This document shows positions 61,261 to 64,000 of a DNA stretch of 64,000 nt, one piece after another. Source of the stretch: SZUA-36 sp963801195. Its GTDB lineage: Bacteria > Pseudomonadota > Gammaproteobacteria > Xanthomonadales > SZUA-36. Position numbers and translations under genes: made by a program. How positions within the stretch are numbered: position 1 is the stretch's first letter; every line of letters begins with the position of its first letter. Location of the stretch: NCBI GenBank assembly GCA_963801195.1, contig CAWDDX010000003.1, forward strand, positions 124,001 to 188,000, in the 5' to 3' direction. The notes beneath the pieces were generated by a model, which was given only the letters and a program-made list of their open reading frames with translations, did not search any database and was not told where the DNA came from.

Positions 61261-63900
61261 CTACCGCAGCGCGCTGTTGACGATTTCGGAGACATCACCC
61301 GATAAACCTTCAACGGCTGCAATGCGTTGTAACTGCACTTTCATCAACGCCTTTCTGCCCTCGTCATACCGCTTCCAGCGATTGAAAGCCGAGGCCATCC
61401 TGGCCGCCATTTGCGGATTTAGTTTATCCAGTTCAATTACACGGTCTGCATGGAAGGTATAGCCCGAACCATCGGCGACATGGAACCCGGTCGGGTTTAA
61501 CATTGAAAATACGCCGAGAAGTGAGCGCACCTTGTTTGGATTCTGGATACTGAACGCGGGGTGTTGTATCAACTCCTTAACCCTGGTGAGGGTATTGGGG
61601 CCGGGCTGCATGGCTTGTATGCTAAACCACTTGTCCATAACCAGGGCATCGGCCTTCCACCTCGATTCAAATGCCGCAAGCGCCCCTGCGGCTTTTGGCG
61701 AATCCATTTGTACCAGCCCCTTTATGGCAGCCAGCGTGTCCGTCATGTTATCACTCGACTCCAGTTGGGCTGACGCCAGGGACTCACCCAGGCCAGTTTC
61801 AACCAGGTAGGAGAGGCACGTATTTTTAAGTACTCTGCTGGCCATTGCTGCAGAGGATTTCTGATAGGACTGCCCGTTATTCAATTCGGCGTATCTTTCG
61901 GCGAAAAGTACCTTGAGACTGTTGGCGAGTCCTCTCTTGATGAACTTTCGTGCAACGTGGATGCCATCCACGTTGACGACTTCCATCTGCTCTGCCAGGT
62001 AATCTTCATCCGGCAAAAACATGGCCTCGGCCACCAGCGCAGGGTCGGCAGCCCTGTCTGAAAGTATGCCGTGAAAAGCTTCGAGCAATGAATCATCCAG
62101 GATCAGCTCCCGCCCGTTTGCATACCGTGTGCAAAGCTCGAGGATGGCGGCCCCTGCCATACGCTGCGCGGCATCCCAGCGCACGAACGCGTCAGTGTCG
62201 TGGGCAATCAACGTGGCAAGTTGCCCCGGTGAGAAATCGTAAAACACCTTGACCGGGGCGGAATAATCCCTGAACAGCGATGGTACGGGTTTTTCGACAA
62301 CATTGATAAATGTGAATTCCTGCCTGTCGCCCTCCAGGACCAGCAATCGCGTACCCATGGCGGCAGCCGTTTCGGTTTCCAGTTGTGTCGGCAACTCCTC
62401 ACCGCTACCGGTCAGCAACCCGACTGCAAACGGAATTACCAGGGCTTGCTTGACCGCTTGATCGTGCGTGGGTGGTGTATGTTGCTTCAATGTCAGCGTG
62501 TATTTTTGTGATGCCGCGTCATAGTGGTCGACGATATGCACCTGCGGTGTGCCCGACTGGCTGTACCAGCGCCCGAAGCGGTCCAGGTTGGTCGCGTTTG
62601 CATCCGCCATTGCGGCGAGGAAATCCTCACAGGTCACAGCCTGTCCATCATGGCGTTCAAAATACAACTTCATGCCTTTCTGGAAGCCTGATTCTCCCAG
62701 CAGGGTATGGTACATACGAATGATCGCCGCACCTTTCTGATAAACCGTTGCCGTGTAGAAATTGTTGATTTCAACATAGTGGTCGGGTCTGATGGGATGT
62801 GACATCGGCCCGTCATCTTCCGGGAACTGCCTACCCCTGAGATCACGGATTACCCTGATGCGCTTTACCGCCCTCGACTGCATATCAGCGGAGAATTCTT
62901 CATCCCGAAAAACGGTGAGGCCTTCTTTCAGGGTCAACTCGAACCATTCCCTGCAGGTGACGCGATTACCCGTCCAGTTATGGAAGTACTCGTGTCCGAT
63001 CACGCCCTCGATTCCCTGGTAATCGGCGTCCGTCGCCGTATCCGGCCGCGCCAGAACATATTTTGAATTGAAGATATTCAGCGACTTGTTTTCCATTGCC
63101 CCCATGTTGAAATCGTTGGTCGCGACAATATGAAAAATATCGAGATCGTATTCGAGATCAAATCTTTCCTCGTCCCAGCGCATCGCATTAATGAGCGATT
63201 CCATGGCGTGCTCACAGCGGTCGAGGTTTTCCTCTTCGACGTAAATTCTCAACACGACTTTACGTCCGCTGCGGGTGGTGAAGCGATCTTCCACCAACGC
63301 CAGGTCGCCGGCTACCAGCGCGAACAGGTAAGACGGTTTCAGGAAAGGATCTTCCCAGCGAACCCAATGACGACCGCCGGGCAGTTCTCCAGCACCCACC
63401 CGGTTGCCGTTCGACAGCAGGATCGGAAACTCTGATCGGTCTGCTTCCAGCGTTACACGATAAGTGGTCATGACATCCGGACGGTCCGGAAACCAGGTTA
63501 TTTTGCGGAAACCCTCGGCTTCGCACTGTGTCAGCAGGAATTCACCGGAAACATACAATCCTTCCAGTGCGGAGTTGCTCGCCGGGTGAATCCTGACTTC
63601 CGTTTCCAACACGCTTTCAGGCGGTGCGTTCGGAATGGTCAACGATTCTCCATCGATCGAATAATCAGCCTCGGTCAGAACGCGGCCATTGAGTGACAGG
63701 GAGACCATTTGCAGACCATGGCCATTGAGCACGATGTCCGTTGGCGCTTTTGAACCGTCCTTGAGGCGAAACTCCATCTCGGCCCGCACCGTGGTCGATT
63801 CGCGGCCTATGTCGAAGTAAAGATCCAGTTGCCTGACATCCCAGGGGTAGGCGTTATAATCCTTGCGATAAATTGACTTGCTGGATATGCCTTCTTTCAT
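61261..63900 (-). CDS. pepN: Aminopeptidase N
   Basis: 879 residues (E. coli PepN has 870). The M1 signature GAMEN occurs in NDFNMGAMENKSLNIFN, and the zinc site HEYFHNWTGNRV with the third ligand in LKEGLTVFRDEEF. It removes N-terminal residues from peptides in the cytoplasm. The AGAGGAACAGG site precedes the ATG. The region to the window end (63901-64000) is a gap. Confidence 0.97.
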   Translation of the reverse strand: MKEGISSKSIYRKDYNAYPWDVRQLDLYFDIGRESTTVRAEMEFRLKDGSKAPTDIVLNGHGLQMVSLSLNGRVLTEADYSIDGESLTIPNAPPESVLETEVRIHPASNSALEGLYVSGEFLLTQCEAEGFRKITWFPDRPDVMTTYRVTLEADRSEFPILLSNGNRVGAGELPGGRHWVRWEDPFLKPSYLFALVAGDLALVEDRFTTRSGRKVVLRIYVEEENLDRCEHAMESLINAMRWDEERFDLEYDLDIFHIVATNDFNMGAMENKSLNIFNSKYVLARPDTATDADYQGIEGVIGHEYFHNWTGNRVTCREWFELTLKEGLTVFRDEEFSADMQSRAVKRIRVIRDLRGRQFPEDDGPMSHPIRPDHYVEINNFYTATVYQKGAAIIRMYHTLLGESGFQKGMKLYFERHDGQAVTCEDFLAAMADANATNLDRFGRWYSQSGTPQVHIVDHYDAASQKYTLTLKQHTPPTHDQAVKQALVIPFAVGLLTGSGEELPTQLETETAAAMGTRLLVLEGDRQEFTFINVVEKPVPSLFRDYSAPVKVFYDFSPGQLATLIAHDTDAFVRWDAAQRMAGAAILELCTRYANGRELILDDSLLEAFHGILSDRAADPALVAEAMFLPDEDYLAEQMEVVNVDGIHVARKFIKRGLANSLKVLFAERYAELNNGQSYQKSSAAMASRVLKNTCLSYLVETGLGESLASAQLESSDNMTDTLAAIKGLVQMDSPKAAGALAAFESRWKADALVMDKWFSIQAMQPGPNTLTRVKELIQHPAFSIQNPNKVRSLLGVFSMLNPTGFHVADGSGYTFHADRVIELDKLNPQMAARMASAFNRWKRYDEGRKALMKVQLQRIAAVEGLSGDVSEIVNSALR

Positions 63901-64000
63901 AAACCTGTTCCTCTATTCAATTTTCGCTGGTGAAGTACTTGAAAGGGCCAGTATTATATGCCGATGAATGATGAATCTGCATACCATATTCCGGATATTG

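Noticed and set aside
1..64000. tRNA, rRNA and CRISPR arrays
   Set aside because: No cloverleaf, rRNA segment or regular direct repeat with spacers was found by eye; the direct repeats at 52 kb are only two copies.

Overview
This 64 kb window looks like chromosome from a gammaproteobacterium of moderate GC, probably marine or sediment-dwelling. Pointers are the pilT-pilU-yggS-proC-yggT and aroK-aroB-hemE neighbourhoods, FadE-type acyl-CoA dehydrogenase, bfr/bfd, GTP-type PEP carboxykinase, an exosortase H and several TPR-sulfotransferases. No rRNA, tRNA or CRISPR array was seen. The species cannot be fixed from the sequence alone.

Layout. 0-3.6 kb, minus strand: a two-component pair (kinase cut by the window edge) and the type IV pilus retraction ATPases PilU and PilT. 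3.8-6.4 kb, plus strand: yggS, proC (one-base frameshift), yggT and a DUF4426 gene. 6.4-10.6 kb: an SDR/exosortase H pair facing aroK, aroB and hemE. 10.6-26.6 kb is accessory-like: three TPR-sulfotransferases and one divergent sulfotransferase-like protein, two overlapping membrane GTPases, an esterase operon, and three tandem DUF547 genes with a relic of a fourth. 26.8-32.5 kb: a frameshifted TonB-dependent receptor, a nested palindromic element, and an ECF sigma/anti-sigma/DUF4097 operon. 32.9-47.4 kb: central metabolism and transport (pckG, a TetR regulator facing fadE, sufT, bfr, bfd, rppH, a FecCD-type ABC transporter, an NTP/NDP-exchange-type carrier, an MscS channel, a GMC oxidoreductase). 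47.5-55 kb: M48 protease, lemA and glnS, then a repeat island with an IS110-family element. 55-64 kb: mnmG, a TPR protein, two lipoproteins, a small conserved-looking ORF and pepN.

The most striking non-coding content is a set of dispersed intergenic elements. These are (i) two copies of a MITE-like element with 19-bp terminal inverted repeats, one of which supplies the stop codon of the M48 protease; (ii) a hairpin repeat found near 32.8, 47.4, 52.4 and 60.4 kb, with a solo end at 18.6 kb; (iii) a 175-bp direct repeat pair at 52.2 and 52.5 kb; (iv) a nested palindrome at 30.1-30.4 kb; and (v) an IS110 element whose 3' non-coding end folds within a 17-bp inverted repeat and may encode the bridge RNA.

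Functional links. The pilus ATPases share a divergent promoter region with the yggS-proC-yggT cluster, as in many gammaproteobacteria, but metX/metW are absent here. A TetR regulator, an 18-bp near-palindrome and fadE form a plausible fatty-acid-responsive unit. The bfd gene has a Fur-like site. The ECF sigma, anti-sigma and DUF4097 genes overlap or abut and form one operon. No complete new defence or biosynthetic system was recognised. The best candidates for something undescribed are the DUF547 array, the paired GTPases, the sulfotransferase group and the repeat families.
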